Assembly: GCA_013177825.1 (NCBI GenBank)
Contig: JABLXX010000001.1
Span: 968,936-1,032,935 of the forward strand
DNA: 64,000 nucleotides
Origin: Syntrophaceae bacterium
GTDB lineage: Bacteria; Desulfobacterota; Syntrophia; Syntrophales; PHBD01
Direction of reading: 5' to 3'
Part shown: positions 34,707-42,564 of the stretch, in pieces
Position numbering within the stretch: the stretch's first letter is position 1
How the letters are laid out: each line of letters opens with the position of its first letter
The notes under the pieces: model-generated
The model's database searches: none
Told to the model about the DNA's origin: nothing
What the model saw: the letters and a program-made list of their open reading frames with translations, nothing else
Translations under genes and position numbers: made by a program

Positions 34707-34792
34707 CAACGACTTGGGTCTTCCTTTTGGCCGGTATCCATACTAAAGACAACTCACCCGCAAAAATCATCCCTTTTCACAGGAGAAAATTA

Positions 34793-36529
34793 ATGACCAA
34801 CCAGCCCCGCCATCCGCTCGGTACCCGGGCCCGCATCCTGCTGACCAGCGTCTTCGGACCCTATGCTCAGGATGATGAATACGGCAGCCGCAGGATCAAC
34901 CCGATGGAGCTGTACCAGAATCAGGTGACGCGCGTTCAGGGGGGATTCTCCCTGCGCATGTTTCACCGGTCCTTCGGCCTCATGATGATCCAGGCCAACC
35001 TGGAGGCTCCCTGCACCCTCCTCGATTTTCCCGACCGGGAGCGCTTCATTGGGGAAATCCGGGATCGCACCTACGAGGTCATCGGCATCAGCGGGATTCT
35101 TCCCAATGTCGGCAAGATCCGGGAAATGTGCCGGCTGATCCGGCAGCACCAGCCCGCCGCTACGATCGTCGTCGGCGGCCATGTCACCGGGAAGGAAGGA
35201 CTTGAGCAGATGATCGACGCGGACATCATCGTCCGTGGTGAGGGGATCCGGTGGTTTCAGCGGTACCTGGGACAGGACGACAAGACGCCGATCCGGCACC
35301 CCATGGCGATATCCGGCTTCGGCAGCAGGATGTTGGGCATCAATATCGGCGGCAGGCGCGGCGGCACGGCGGCGATCCTGATTCCCTCCGTCGGCTGTCC
35401 CGTCGGATGCAACTTCTGTTCGACCTCGGCCCTGTTCGGCGGCAAGGGCAATTGCATCCATTTCTATGAAACGGGGGATGAGCTTTTTGCCGTCATGTGC
35501 GAACTCGAGAAGAATCTCGAGACGAGGTCCTTCTTCACGCTGGACGAAAACTTTCTTCTCCACAAGAAAAGGGCGCTCCGGCTTCTCGAGTTGATGGAGG
35601 CCCACAACAAGAGCTGGGCCGTCTATGTCTTCAGCTCCGCCCGGGTCCTGAAATCCTACAGCATCGACCAGTTGCTGAGGCTTGGCATAAGCTGGGTCTG
35701 GATGGGGCTGGAAGGGGAAGAGAGCGCCTATGACAAGCTGAAGGGAGTGGACACCCGCGATCTGGTGAAGACCCTGCAGTCCCACGGCATCCGGGTCCTG
35801 GGTTCCTCCATCATCGGGCTCGAAGAGCACCGGCCCGAAACCATGGATGACGTGATCGACTATGCGATCAGCCATGATACGGTTTTTCACCAGTTCATGC
35901 TCTATTCGCCGGTTCCGGGGACGCCTCTTCATGAAAAGCACAAAGAGGACGGAACATTGCTTCCGGAAACGGAATTCCCCCTCGCCGATGCCCACGGGCA
36001 GTATCGCTTCAACTATCGTCACCGGCATATCCGGAACGGTCAGGAAGAGGAATTTCTCCTGGAGGCCTTCCGGCGCGACTTCGAGGTGAACGGACCCAGC
36101 CTGCTGCGCATGATCCGGGTGATGCTGGACGGATGGAAAGCGAACAGGGATCAGGCGCCGCGGATCCGGAAACGCATCGACCGGGAGGTTTTCCCCCTGA
36201 GATCGAGCTATGCGGGCGCCGTCTGGGCGATCCGGAAGTGGTACCGACGCAGCAATCCGCGGATCGCCGTGAAGGCCGACCGGCTCCTCGGGGATCTCTA
36301 TGAGACCTTCGGCTGGACGACTCGGCTGATCGCGCCTGTTGTCGGCCGCTATGCCCATCTCATGCTGCAGAGGGAAGAAGAACGACTGGCCGACGGCTGG
36401 ACGTACGAGCCCGGCACCTTCTGCGAGAAGAACGCCGCCGCTGTGCTTCTGGAACAGGAAGAGGCGGCAAAGGCAAAAGCGGTCGCGGGAAAGATTCGTC
36501 CTGTCGTCCGCGAGCCCAGGCCAGCCTGA
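34793..36529 (+). CDS. B12-binding-type radical SAM protein of unknown reaction
   Basis: A 578-aa protein from ATG 34793 (CAGGAG before it). The first 165 residues resemble a cobalamin-binding Rossmann domain (YEVIGISGILPNVGKI, TIVVGGHVTGKEG) but lack the DxHxxG motif of base-off B12 enzymes. The radical SAM core has C202-x3-C206-x2-C209 (CPVGCNFC), ligating the [4Fe-4S] cluster that cleaves S-adenosylmethionine, followed by FTLDENFLLHKKRAL and GLEGEESAYDKLKG. A helical C-terminal domain of about 150 residues carries a Lys/Ala/Glu-rich tail. Related proteins methylate or rearrange lipids, cofactors or peptides; the substrate is unknown. A single-gene transcript facing a two-component system. 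Confidence 0.87.
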   Translation: MTNQPRHPLGTRARILLTSVFGPYAQDDEYGSRRINPMELYQNQVTRVQGGFSLRMFHRSFGLMMIQANLEAPCTLLDFPDRERFIGEIRDRTYEVIGISGILPNVGKIREMCRLIRQHQPAATIVVGGHVTGKEGLEQMIDADIIVRGEGIRWFQRYLGQDDKTPIRHPMAISGFGSRMLGINIGGRRGGTAAILIPSVGCPVGCNFCSTSALFGGKGNCIHFYETGDELFAVMCELEKNLETRSFFTLDENFLLHKKRALRLLELMEAHNKSWAVYVFSSARVLKSYSIDQLLRLGISWVWMGLEGEESAYDKLKGVDTRDLVKTLQSHGIRVLGSSIIGLEEHRPETMDDVIDYAISHDTVFHQFMLYSPVPGTPLHEKHKEDGTLLPETEFPLADAHGQYRFNYRHRHIRNGQEEEFLLEAFRRDFEVNGPSLLRMIRVMLDGWKANRDQAPRIRKRIDREVFPLRSSYAGAVWAIRKWYRRSNPRIAVKADRLLGDLYETFGWTTRLIAPVVGRYAHLMLQREEERLADGWTYEPGTFCEKNAAAVLLEQEEAAKAKAVAGKIRPVVREPRPA

Positions 36530-36546
36530 TCTTTCATCGTACCGGT

Positions 36547-36596
36547 CGCCTGGAGGAATCCCTTTCTGCCTCCAGGCGCGGCTGATCCTGCTTTTC
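36547..36596 (+). terminator. Intrinsic terminator after the radical SAM gene
   Basis: CGCCTGGAGG (36547-36556), 12-base loop, CCTCCAGGCG (36569-36578): ten perfect pairs. A CTGCTTTTCC tract follows within 20 bases. It sits 17 bases past the stop codon in a convergent gap and may also stop transcripts from the permease side. Confidence 0.6.
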
Positions 36597-36669
36597 CTCG
36601 TTTCCCCTCATCCCACATCCGCTCGAAACGGACACCTCCATGTCCGTCGTGCGTCTTTGCGCCCGCCGG

Positions 36670-38205
36670 TCAGACCCCGTCCTCCGCCTTCAGGCTGAGG
36701 AAGATGGCGGACAGGATGACGTAAGCCAGGGCGATCATGAATGGCTGATTTGATCCGGCCTCCCAGGGAAGGTAAATCTCGCCGGTGGGCAAGATCGAGT
36801 GGATGAAGCCGAAGAGACTGAAAACGGCGCAGAGAAAGGCGCACAGGGCGGCCGGGCGCGGCTTCCGATCAATGAGAAACGCCACGACGCTTCCCCAGAG
36901 CAGGCCGGTCAGGATGAAGCCGTTGCTGAGGACGGTCAGCGTCTGAAACATCGTCTGAAGGCGCGCCGGAAGCGTGTTCGGGTTGACCTCCAGGGCGCCC
37001 AGGAACTGGCCCAGGATGATGATCACGAGGTTGGCGACGACGGGCAGGAAACTCATGCTGACGGCGGGCGAGTGGGCGTCAGGGGCTTCCCGGTAGGCCT
37101 GGCGGATGATTTCCAGGCCGATGAAGATGAAGATCGGGGCCAGGACGGCCCGCGGGATGAGGCCCACGATCAGGGACAGGAGGCCGACGACGGAGCCGAT
37201 GCCGATGAGGAGGCCCGTCATGAGTGTGTACCAGTGGGTTGCGCCCATCTTCTTGTAGGCAGGGTGGCCGATGTAGGGCGTCGTCTGCGCCACGCCGCCG
37301 AAAAACGAGGCGACGAGGGAGGTAACGGCCTCCGTCAGCAGGATGTCCCGGGTCCTGTAATCGTCCCCCGCCAGGCGGGCGCTTTCCGTGTTGTTGATCC
37401 CGCCGATGATGGTCAGGATCGCGAAGGGAACGGCGATGGGCAGATACTGGAGGCTCTGGGGCAGGCTCTTTAGAAAGGAAAGCGAGAAGACAGGGATACA
37501 AAGAGACATCTCGAAGCTCGGGGCCTTGAACTCCGGGATGTATCCGCCGTAGCCGAGAGCGAAATGGAGGGCCGATCCCAGGATTACCGCGAGCAAGATG
37601 CCGGGGATACGCCCGGGCAGCTCCATCCGGCCCAGGAGGGTGGCGAAAATCAGCCCCAGGGCCACCATGCCCACCACGACCTCGTTGAAAATCTCCAGAA
37701 GCGGCAGGAAGCCCAGCAGGAGGAGCCCGATGCCGGCGAGGGAACCCAGGATGCCGGCGGTGGGGACGATGCGCTGCACCCAGGCGCCGAAAAACGACAG
37801 GACGACCTTGGCCAGCCCGATCATGAAGAGGGTGGCCATGCCGATCTGCCAGGTCAGCTCCGCGTTTTTCGTGGCGATATAGGCGGGACCCAGGACGGCG
37901 TAGACGAGGCCGATGCTGGAGGGAGTGTCGAGGCCCAGGGGCATGGCCGTGACGTCGGTCCGGCCCGTTTTTCTCCTCAGGCGGACGGCCAGCCATGTGT
38001 AAACGAGATCTCCGAAAAAGACACCGATGGCTGTCCCGGGGATCATCCGCTTCAGGATGATCTCCGCGGGGTAGTTGAAGGTGAACATCAGGATGGCGCT
38101 CATGAAGACGAGAACGCCGACGTTGTCGAGGAACAGGGCCAGGAAGGCCGTGGTCTCGCCCCAGAAACGGCTCCTGCGGTGTGTTCCGTCTTCTTGATTG
38201 AACAT
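36670..38205 (-). CDS. NCS2-family nucleobase permease-like transporter
   Basis: A 511-aa integral membrane protein with about 13 hydrophobic segments. The NCS2 features are visible: VTAMPLGLDTPSSIGLVYAV early, GGINNTESARLAGDDY in the middle and FFGGVAQTTPYIGHPAYKKMGA shortly after, which correspond to the substrate-binding and signature regions of AzgA/UraA-type carriers. Members bring in purines, pyrimidines or similar compounds with protons or sodium ions. The substrate is not readable; no purine catabolic genes lie nearby. The gene ends in a convergent gap opposite the radical SAM gene. Confidence 0.88.
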   Translation of the reverse strand: MFNQEDGTHRRSRFWGETTAFLALFLDNVGVLVFMSAILMFTFNYPAEIILKRMIPGTAIGVFFGDLVYTWLAVRLRRKTGRTDVTAMPLGLDTPSSIGLVYAVLGPAYIATKNAELTWQIGMATLFMIGLAKVVLSFFGAWVQRIVPTAGILGSLAGIGLLLLGFLPLLEIFNEVVVGMVALGLIFATLLGRMELPGRIPGILLAVILGSALHFALGYGGYIPEFKAPSFEMSLCIPVFSLSFLKSLPQSLQYLPIAVPFAILTIIGGINNTESARLAGDDYRTRDILLTEAVTSLVASFFGGVAQTTPYIGHPAYKKMGATHWYTLMTGLLIGIGSVVGLLSLIVGLIPRAVLAPIFIFIGLEIIRQAYREAPDAHSPAVSMSFLPVVANLVIIILGQFLGALEVNPNTLPARLQTMFQTLTVLSNGFILTGLLWGSVVAFLIDRKPRPAALCAFLCAVFSLFGFIHSILPTGEIYLPWEAGSNQPFMIALAYVILSAIFLSLKAEDGV

Positions 38206-38500
38206 GCATCAACCTCGCGTTCGCGGCCGGGCTCGATCTCAGGAGAATTTTTCCGGAACTGCTTTTAACCTGTCCAGGAACGATTTGTCATCCGTAAAGT
38301 GGGTGCAGGCCCTTTCCTCGATCATGGACATGATTTTTTTCTCGATGAAGCCCTTGACCGGAAGTCAAGCGGCAGACCGGGCGGTTGCAGAGGGAAGAGC
38401 ACCGGATTTGCTGGTGGGGTTTCTTCGATGAGGAAGGATAGGAGGGCTGTGTTCTGAAAAGCGTTTCAGCGGCTCAAGGAATGATATTCATCCCGGTGGA
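38206..38500. other. Gap upstream of the NCS2 permease
   Basis: Part of the 379-base gap between the permease start and the end of the family C array. The permease has a GAGG-type ribosome-binding site just upstream of 38205. No convincing promoter, repeat or small gene was seen here; short reading frames lack ribosome-binding sites. The rest of the gap holds the array terminator. Confidence 0.5.
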
Positions 38501-38548
38501 GAAGAAAAAAGACGGTCACGACCCCCCTTCCTTTCGCGACCGTCTTTG
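38501..38548 (-). terminator. Intrinsic terminator of the family C array
   Basis: On the minus strand: AAAGACGGTCGCGA, 12-base loop, TCGTGACCGTC followed by TTTTTTCTTC. Thirteen of fourteen stem positions pair as Watson-Crick, and the T-run is directly attached. It lies 37 bases past the stop of the last array gene and is the strongest terminator in the window, so the array is read from the 42.3 kb side towards 38.5 kb. Confidence 0.8.
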
Positions 38549-38584
38549 CAGAATCTGTTTTGTAGAAGTATCGGACTTTTTGGA

Positions 38585-38989
38585 TCATTTCCACCCAAAC
38601 GTGCAGGTATGGGTGGTGTTTCCATTTTCGTCCTTGCTTTCTACAACACCTTTCCCCAAAACATCATAGACCTCAACCCACCCGTGTTTTGCGACATCGA
38701 CTCGACAAACACCTTTACTGCTCCAGGTAAAGACGTCTACGTACCCTCCCTTCCCTGGTCGGCATTCATGGTTCCCTGCATTGATCTTCCAGTCATTATG
38801 GCAGAACCAGCCGCAGTAAAAGTTTACGATGATCTCTCTCGCATCTGTTTTGTTGTAAAAGCAGGATGCCTCGGCGTCTTTGGGGATCATCATGGTTCCC
38901 GTCATCAGGAAGATGACGATGATCGCCGCCCACATGGTTCCGTTCTCCGGCAACCCCCGACGGACAGTTTTTGTCAATGCATTCTTCAT
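38585..38989 (-). CDS. Small secreted Cys-rich protein, family C copy 1
   Basis: A 134-aa protein. The N-terminus is a Sec signal peptide with a long basic n-region (about 18 residues), a hydrophobic core (MWAAIIVIFLMTGTMMI) and cleavage at AEA-S, leaving a mature domain of about 93 residues that starts SCFYNKTD. Six cysteines. Family blocks: CGWFCHNDWKINAG, CRPGKGG, VAKHGWVEV and ESKDENGN-x4-C-x-F. No lipobox (no hydrophobic residue at -3) and no further membrane segment. Function unknown. It is the last gene of the seven-copy array, before the terminator, and its ribosome-binding site GGAGAGTCGAGTC deviates most from the family leader. Confidence 0.87.
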   Translation of the reverse strand: MKNALTKTVRRGLPENGTMWAAIIVIFLMTGTMMIPKDAEASCFYNKTDAREIIVNFYCGWFCHNDWKINAGNHECRPGKGGYVDVFTWSSKGVCRVDVAKHGWVEVYDVLGKGVVESKDENGNTTHTCTFGWK

Positions 38990-39134
38990 GACTCGACTCT
39001 CCTTTTCGCTGCCTTCGTTCCGAGTCGGACAGATTCAGTCCGTTCAACCGAACGGAGACAATCTTGAAAGCCAGCATCCATACGAGGGAACATCTTTTGC
39101 CCGCTTGGACGTGATTTCAAGCGGGTATCAAAAT

Positions 39135-39536
39135 CTACCAATCCAATACGCATGTCTGAGTCGTGTTTCCATTATCGTCTTTGCTTTCAATAACGGCTTT
39201 ACTCGAAACATCATGGACCTCGACCCAACCGTGCTTTGCAACATCGACTTGACAATACCCCTGACTGCTGGAGGCGAAGACGTGCACGAACCCTCCCTTG
39301 CCCGGTCGGCATTCGTGTCCCCCTGCATTAATCTTCCAGTCGTTATGGCAGAACCAACCGCAGTAGAAGTTAAACGTTACATCCTTTTTGTCTGTTTTGT
39401 TGTAAAAGCAGGATGCAGCGGAGTCCTTGGGAAGAATCATGGTTCCCGTTAACAGGGTGATGACGAAGACAGCCGTCCACATTGTTCCTGTCCTTCGCAA
39501 TCCGCCGCCGACTGTTTTCGGAAAGATGTTTTTCAT
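39135..39536 (-). CDS. Small secreted Cys-rich protein, family C copy 2
   Basis: A 133-aa paralogue. ATG 39536 follows the conserved leader AAGGAGGATCGAGCC; a longer in-frame start at 39599 would add 21 residues inside the upstream gene. Signal peptide with cleavage near SAA-S; the mature domain starts SCFYNKTD with six cysteines and no CC pair, like copy 1, its closest relative by eye. Blocks CGWFCHNDWKINAGG, CRPGKGG, KHGWVEV and SKDDNGN are intact. It starts only 25 bases after the stop of copy 3, the tightest spacing in the array, so the two are likely co-translated. Function unknown. Confidence 0.87.
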   Translation of the reverse strand: MKNIFPKTVGGGLRRTGTMWTAVFVITLLTGTMILPKDSAASCFYNKTDKKDVTFNFYCGWFCHNDWKINAGGHECRPGKGGFVHVFASSSQGYCQVDVAKHGWVEVHDVSSKAVIESKDDNGNTTQTCVLDW

Positions 39537-39561
39537 GGCTCGATCCTCCTTATTCCGGATC

Positions 39562-39987
39562 TCATGGGGTAGGGGTCGGCTTATCTTTATGCCAGTCAAA
39601 TGTGCATGTCCGTGTTATGTTTCCATTGTCGTCTTTGCTTACGACAACGCCCTTGTCTCCGGCATGAGTGACTTCAACCCAGCCGTGTTTTGCAACCTCG
39701 ATGTCGCAACTGTGCAATTTTTCAGAAGGCCTGATGGTTGCGATTCCTCCCTTTCCCGGCCTGCACTTGTGCTGATCGGGGTTGATCGTCCACTTGTTCC
39801 CGCAGAACCAGCCGCAATTGAAGGATACTGCGATATCGCCGTCCGCTTTGTTGTAGAAGCAGCATGCCTTGGCGTCTCTAGGGATCATCATGGCACCTGT
39901 TATCAGGGAGACGGCGATGACCGCCACCCACATCGTTCCTTTCATTCGCAACCCTCGACTCATTGCTTTCAATAATATGTTTTTCAT
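39562..39987 (-). CDS. Small secreted Cys-rich protein, family C copy 3
   Basis: A 141-aa paralogue behind GAGGAGGATCGAGCC. Signal peptide (MWVAVIAVSLITGAMMI core, cleavage AKA-C); the mature domain begins CCFYNKAD and has seven cysteines. Blocks CGWFCGNKWTIN, CRPGKGG, VAKHGWVEV and SKDDNGN are present. It is the only copy with a C-terminal tail beyond the FDW ending (HKDKPTPTP), which could be a linker or processing remnant. Function unknown. Confidence 0.87.
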   Translation of the reverse strand: MKNILLKAMSRGLRMKGTMWVAVIAVSLITGAMMIPRDAKACCFYNKADGDIAVSFNCGWFCGNKWTINPDQHKCRPGKGGIATIRPSEKLHSCDIEVAKHGWVEVTHAGDKGVVVSKDDNGNITRTCTFDWHKDKPTPTP

Positions 39988-40221
39988 GGCTCGATCCTCC
40001 TCTTTCGTTCCGCGTCAGCCAAATTCAATTCATTCGGCTTTTCGTTGATATTCTCATATCCGGCATCGACGTTGGTGGGTATGCATACCCGTTTTGTCGA
40101 GATGACCGGCAACTGTTAACCGTTCTTTGAAAAGAGGTTCTGGCTTTGAATCGATCTTGAATGAAAAGGTCAAATATCTTGCCCGCCGGACGCTCAATGG
40201 CGGTTTTGATTGCCAGGAGAT

Positions 40222-40265
40222 TGGAGACGGCCACGGCCCCGCCTTATGCCTCGTGGCCGTCTCCA
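40222..40265. other. Perfect 14-bp stem-loop inside the family C array
   Basis: TGGAGACGGCCACG (40222-40235), 16-base loop, CGTGGCCGTCTCCA (40252-40265), all fourteen pairs perfect. It lies 36 bases past the stop of copy 4 in a 313-base gap. There is no T-run on either strand, so it is not a standard intrinsic terminator; an mRNA-stability hairpin, a processing site or a REP-like repeat are possible. The rest of the gap (39988-40221) holds only the degenerate leader of copy 3. Confidence 0.5.
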
Positions 40266-40300
40266 CAACATCAGTGTACTCGGGAGGCCTGACAGCTGTT

Positions 40301-40720
40301 CTACTGAGAAAAAACCCAATCGAAATAGCATTTGTGGACGACGACACCATCGGCATTTTTGCTTTCCACTCGACCCTCACCCCCTGGAGGATAGGCATGG
40401 GTGATGTCAACCCAGCCATGCTTTTCAACAGATACATCGCAGGAAGCGACATTTCCGATGCGCCTGACGTTCGCAACCCCTCCTTTTCCCGGCCGGCACT
40501 TGTGTTCCCCGGGTTCGAGAGTCCAGTTGTTTCCACAGAACCAGCCGCAGTTGAAGGAAATATGCATCTTGCCGTCACTCTTGTTGTAGAAGCAGCATGC
40601 CTCGGAGTCCCTGGAAATCAGTACAGTTGCCGCGATCAATACAATCGCAAAGGTAACCATCCACATCGCTCCTCTGTTACCCAGCCGTTCGCAGATTGGT
40701 TTCAACCATTCATGCTTCAT
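40301..40720 (-). CDS. Small secreted Cys-rich protein, family C copy 4
   Basis: A 139-aa paralogue. ATG 40720 follows the conserved leader AAGGAGGATCGAACC; an in-frame start at 40780 would add 20 residues. Signal peptide core MWMVTFAIVLIAATVLI, cleavage SEA-C; mature start CCFYNKSD; seven cysteines. Blocks CGWFCGNNWTLEPGEH, CRPGKGG and EKHGWVDI are intact. The segment after HGWVDI is longer than in siblings (THAYPPGGEGRV), and SKDDNGN reads SKNADGV, so this loop is variable. C-terminal extension VFSQ. Function unknown. Confidence 0.87.
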   Translation of the reverse strand: MKHEWLKPICERLGNRGAMWMVTFAIVLIAATVLISRDSEACCFYNKSDGKMHISFNCGWFCGNNWTLEPGEHKCRPGKGGVANVRRIGNVASCDVSVEKHGWVDITHAYPPGGEGRVESKNADGVVVHKCYFDWVFSQ

Positions 40721-40845
40721 GGTTCGATCCTCCTTTCCAGTAATTTCACTCCGTGTCAGACAGCCCGCTCTGCTCGACAAGACGGAGGTGTTTTGCAGCC
40801 CGGCCTCGGTAAATGGCCTGTGTTATTGAGTAGCGTCACAGTTCC

Positions 40846-41250
40846 TTATTTGCCCCAGTCGAACTCGCACACATTGGTCGTGTTTCCATTTTCATCTTTG
40901 CTTTCCGCAACGCCTTTATCCTGGACATGATAGACGTTGACCCAGCCGTGTTTTGCAACCGGCAGAAGCTCACAAAAATCTTTTTTATTATGGTAGAGGG
41001 TGACGCATCCTTCCTTTCCCGGCCGGCATTTATGTTCCCCAGGGCTAAGATCCCAGACGTTCCAGCAGAATACGCCGCAGGAAAACTTGACCGTGATCTT
41101 GTCATCCGCTGAGTTGTAAAAGCAGCACGCCTCCGCTCTCACAGGGATCGTCAGATATCCCGCGATCAGTGCAACAGCGACGATAACCGTCCACATCGCT
41201 CTCTTCTCCGGCATCCACCAACAAACCGGTTTCGACAATCTGTTCATCAT
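40846..41250 (-). CDS. Small secreted Cys-rich protein, family C copy 5
   Basis: A 134-aa paralogue behind GGAGGATCGAGCC. Signal peptide core MWTVIVAVALIAGYLTI, cleavage AEA-C; mature start CCFYNSAD. Eight cysteines: the usual set plus an extra one in RPGKEGC, where the others have CRPGKGG. It shares CGVFCWN with copies 6 and 7 rather than CGWFC of copies 1-4, which splits the array into two subgroups. Blocks VAKHGWVNV and SKDENGN are present. Function unknown. Confidence 0.87.
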   Translation of the reverse strand: MMNRLSKPVCWWMPEKRAMWTVIVAVALIAGYLTIPVRAEACCFYNSADDKITVKFSCGVFCWNVWDLSPGEHKCRPGKEGCVTLYHNKKDFCELLPVAKHGWVNVYHVQDKGVAESKDENGNTTNVCEFDWGK

Positions 41251-41383
41251 GGCTCGATCCTCCCTTCCGCTGATTCATTTGCCGGTAGACAATCATCCTG
41301 TCTGCAGCGCACAATGTTGCCCTCGGAATCCGGCATCGGCAAATCGTCAGCTCTACTGAATAATGCCGCCTCGTTCTTAATCA

Positions 41384-41803
41384 TCACCAGTCAAAGGTGC
41401 AGGTCTCGATCGTGTTTCCGTTTTCATCTTTGTTTTCCACAACGCCCTTGTTTATGCCCTGAGCCGAAACATGATGGACCTCGATCCAGCCGTGTTTCTT
41501 AACCCAGATGTAATTGCATGCATGGTAACCATGTTTGGATTTCGAGATCGACGTGGCGTTTCCTCCCTTTCCCGGCCGGCAGGCGTGATCTCCGGGTTCA
41601 ATATCCCAGTCGTTCCAGCAGAATACGCCGCAGCTAAAAGTAACGTGAATCTTCGTTTCGGTATGGTTGTAGAAGCAACATGCTTCGGTGTTCTTTGGAA
41701 ACATTAAGGTTCCTGTGATCAAAGCCATGGCGATGAACGCCATCAACATCACTCCCTTGTTTCGGGGCCCTCTGCAGACTGGATTCAACAATGTGCCCTT
41801 CAT
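41384..41803 (-). CDS. Small secreted Cys-rich protein, family C copy 6
   Basis: A 139-aa paralogue behind AAGGAGGATTGGGCC. Signal peptide core MLMAFIAMALITGTLMF, cleavage TEA-C; mature start CCFYNHTE; seven cysteines. CGVFCWNDWDIEPGDH and CRPGKGG are followed by a longer, Ser/Lys/His-rich variable segment (SISKSKHGYHAC) and KKHGWIEV. The loop before NKDENGN carries extra residues (SAQGIN). The divergence is concentrated in these two loops, while the framework is constant. Function unknown. Confidence 0.87.
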   Translation of the reverse strand: MKGTLLNPVCRGPRNKGVMLMAFIAMALITGTLMFPKNTEACCFYNHTETKIHVTFSCGVFCWNDWDIEPGDHACRPGKGGNATSISKSKHGYHACNYIWVKKHGWIEVHHVSAQGINKGVVENKDENGNTIETCTFDW

Positions 41804-41844
41804 GGCCCAATCCTCCTTTGCTGTGCTGGTGTCTTCTGTCAGAT

Positions 41845-41904
41845 AAACTCAATCTCCGTGCTGCGATTATGGAATAGATCAATTCATGCCGGTGGCAATG
41901 CTTG
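41845..41904. repeat. Duplicated intergenic block, copy 1 (family C array)
   Basis: A 60-base block upstream (minus strand) of copy 6. It matches 42356-42415 upstream of copy 7 at 52 of 60 positions, counted by eye. On the minus strand both contain TTGCC(A/G), 16 bases, TATTC(C/T), a possible promoter. More degenerate relatives occur upstream of copies 5, 3 and 1. The duplication unit of the array therefore includes the upstream region. Confidence 0.6.
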
Positions 41905-41910
41905 TTCATC

Positions 41911-42315
41911 TCATTTCACCCAGTCGAACGTACAGGAGTCGATGACGTTGGCGTTATCATCTTTGCTTAGGACGAGGCCTTTGTTTCCTGTACGGGTTAC
42001 TTCAACCCAACCATGTTTCTTGACGGTAGAGATATCGCATTTCTGTCCTGCCCTCCTGATCGTCGCGTCTCCCCCTTTTCCCGGGCGACACTTATGCTCC
42101 CCAGGCTCTAAATACCACGTATTTCCACAGAAAACCCCGCAACTGAATTCTGCATCGATGCCCCCCTTGTCCACCAGGTTATAGAAGCAGCATGCTTCGC
42201 TGACCCGCGGCGCGAGTCCGATTCCGACAACAATGGCCATGACAATAATTGTCGCCCACACCCATTGCTTTCTTTCCAACCGGCTGTCGTTGTTTGTCAT
42301 CAACATGTTCTTCAT
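41911..42315 (-). CDS. Small secreted Cys-rich protein, family C copy 7 (first in transcription)
   Basis: A 134-aa paralogue behind AAGGAGGATTGAGCC. The signal peptide is the most diverged (MKNMLMTNNDSRLERKQW, core VWATIIVMAIVVGIGL, cleavage SEA-C). Mature start CCFYNLVDKG; seven cysteines; CGVFCGNTWYLEPGEH, CRPGKGG, KKHGWVEV and SKDDNAN. It is the promoter-proximal member of the array. Upstream lie the duplicated block at 42356-42415 and the stop of the flavodoxin-type lipoprotein gene. Function unknown. Confidence 0.87.
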   Translation of the reverse strand: MKNMLMTNNDSRLERKQWVWATIIVMAIVVGIGLAPRVSEACCFYNLVDKGGIDAEFSCGVFCGNTWYLEPGEHKCRPGKGGDATIRRAGQKCDISTVKKHGWVEVTRTGNKGLVLSKDDNANVIDSCTFDWVK

Positions 42316-42355
42316 GGCTCAATCCTCCTTTCCGATGATTTGTCTTCCGGTGTAC

Positions 42356-42415
42356 AAACTCAATCATCCTGATGCGATTACAGAATAGATCATTTCATGC
42401 CGGCGGCAATGCTTG
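42356..42415. repeat. Duplicated intergenic block, copy 2 (family C array), candidate promoter
   Basis: Near-copy of 41845-41904. On the minus strand TTGCCG, 16-base spacer, TATTCT (4 of 6 in each box) could drive copy 7 with a leader of about 50-60 bases. The remaining sequence up to 42564 shows no gene. Confidence 0.45.
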
Positions 42416-42564
42416 ATTATCTCGTAAGTATGGTAGGTGTTGATCTGTATACGGGTGTGAATATGGGTGGGTATGATGCTATTGGGGAAAGGGGAATGGA
42501 AAAAGGAGTGGATTATAATGCTGTTGAATTCTACGATTGCATGGCCTGGCCCGCGTCTCTGGTT

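Noticed and set aside
38585-42315. Family C proteins as lipoproteins (mature part starts with Cys)
   Set aside because: The residue at -3 is charged or polar (for example D, S or A in DAEA, DSEA, RAEA contexts), not Leu/Val/Ile, and an AxA signal peptidase I site is present. Copies 1 and 2 start with Ser-Cys.
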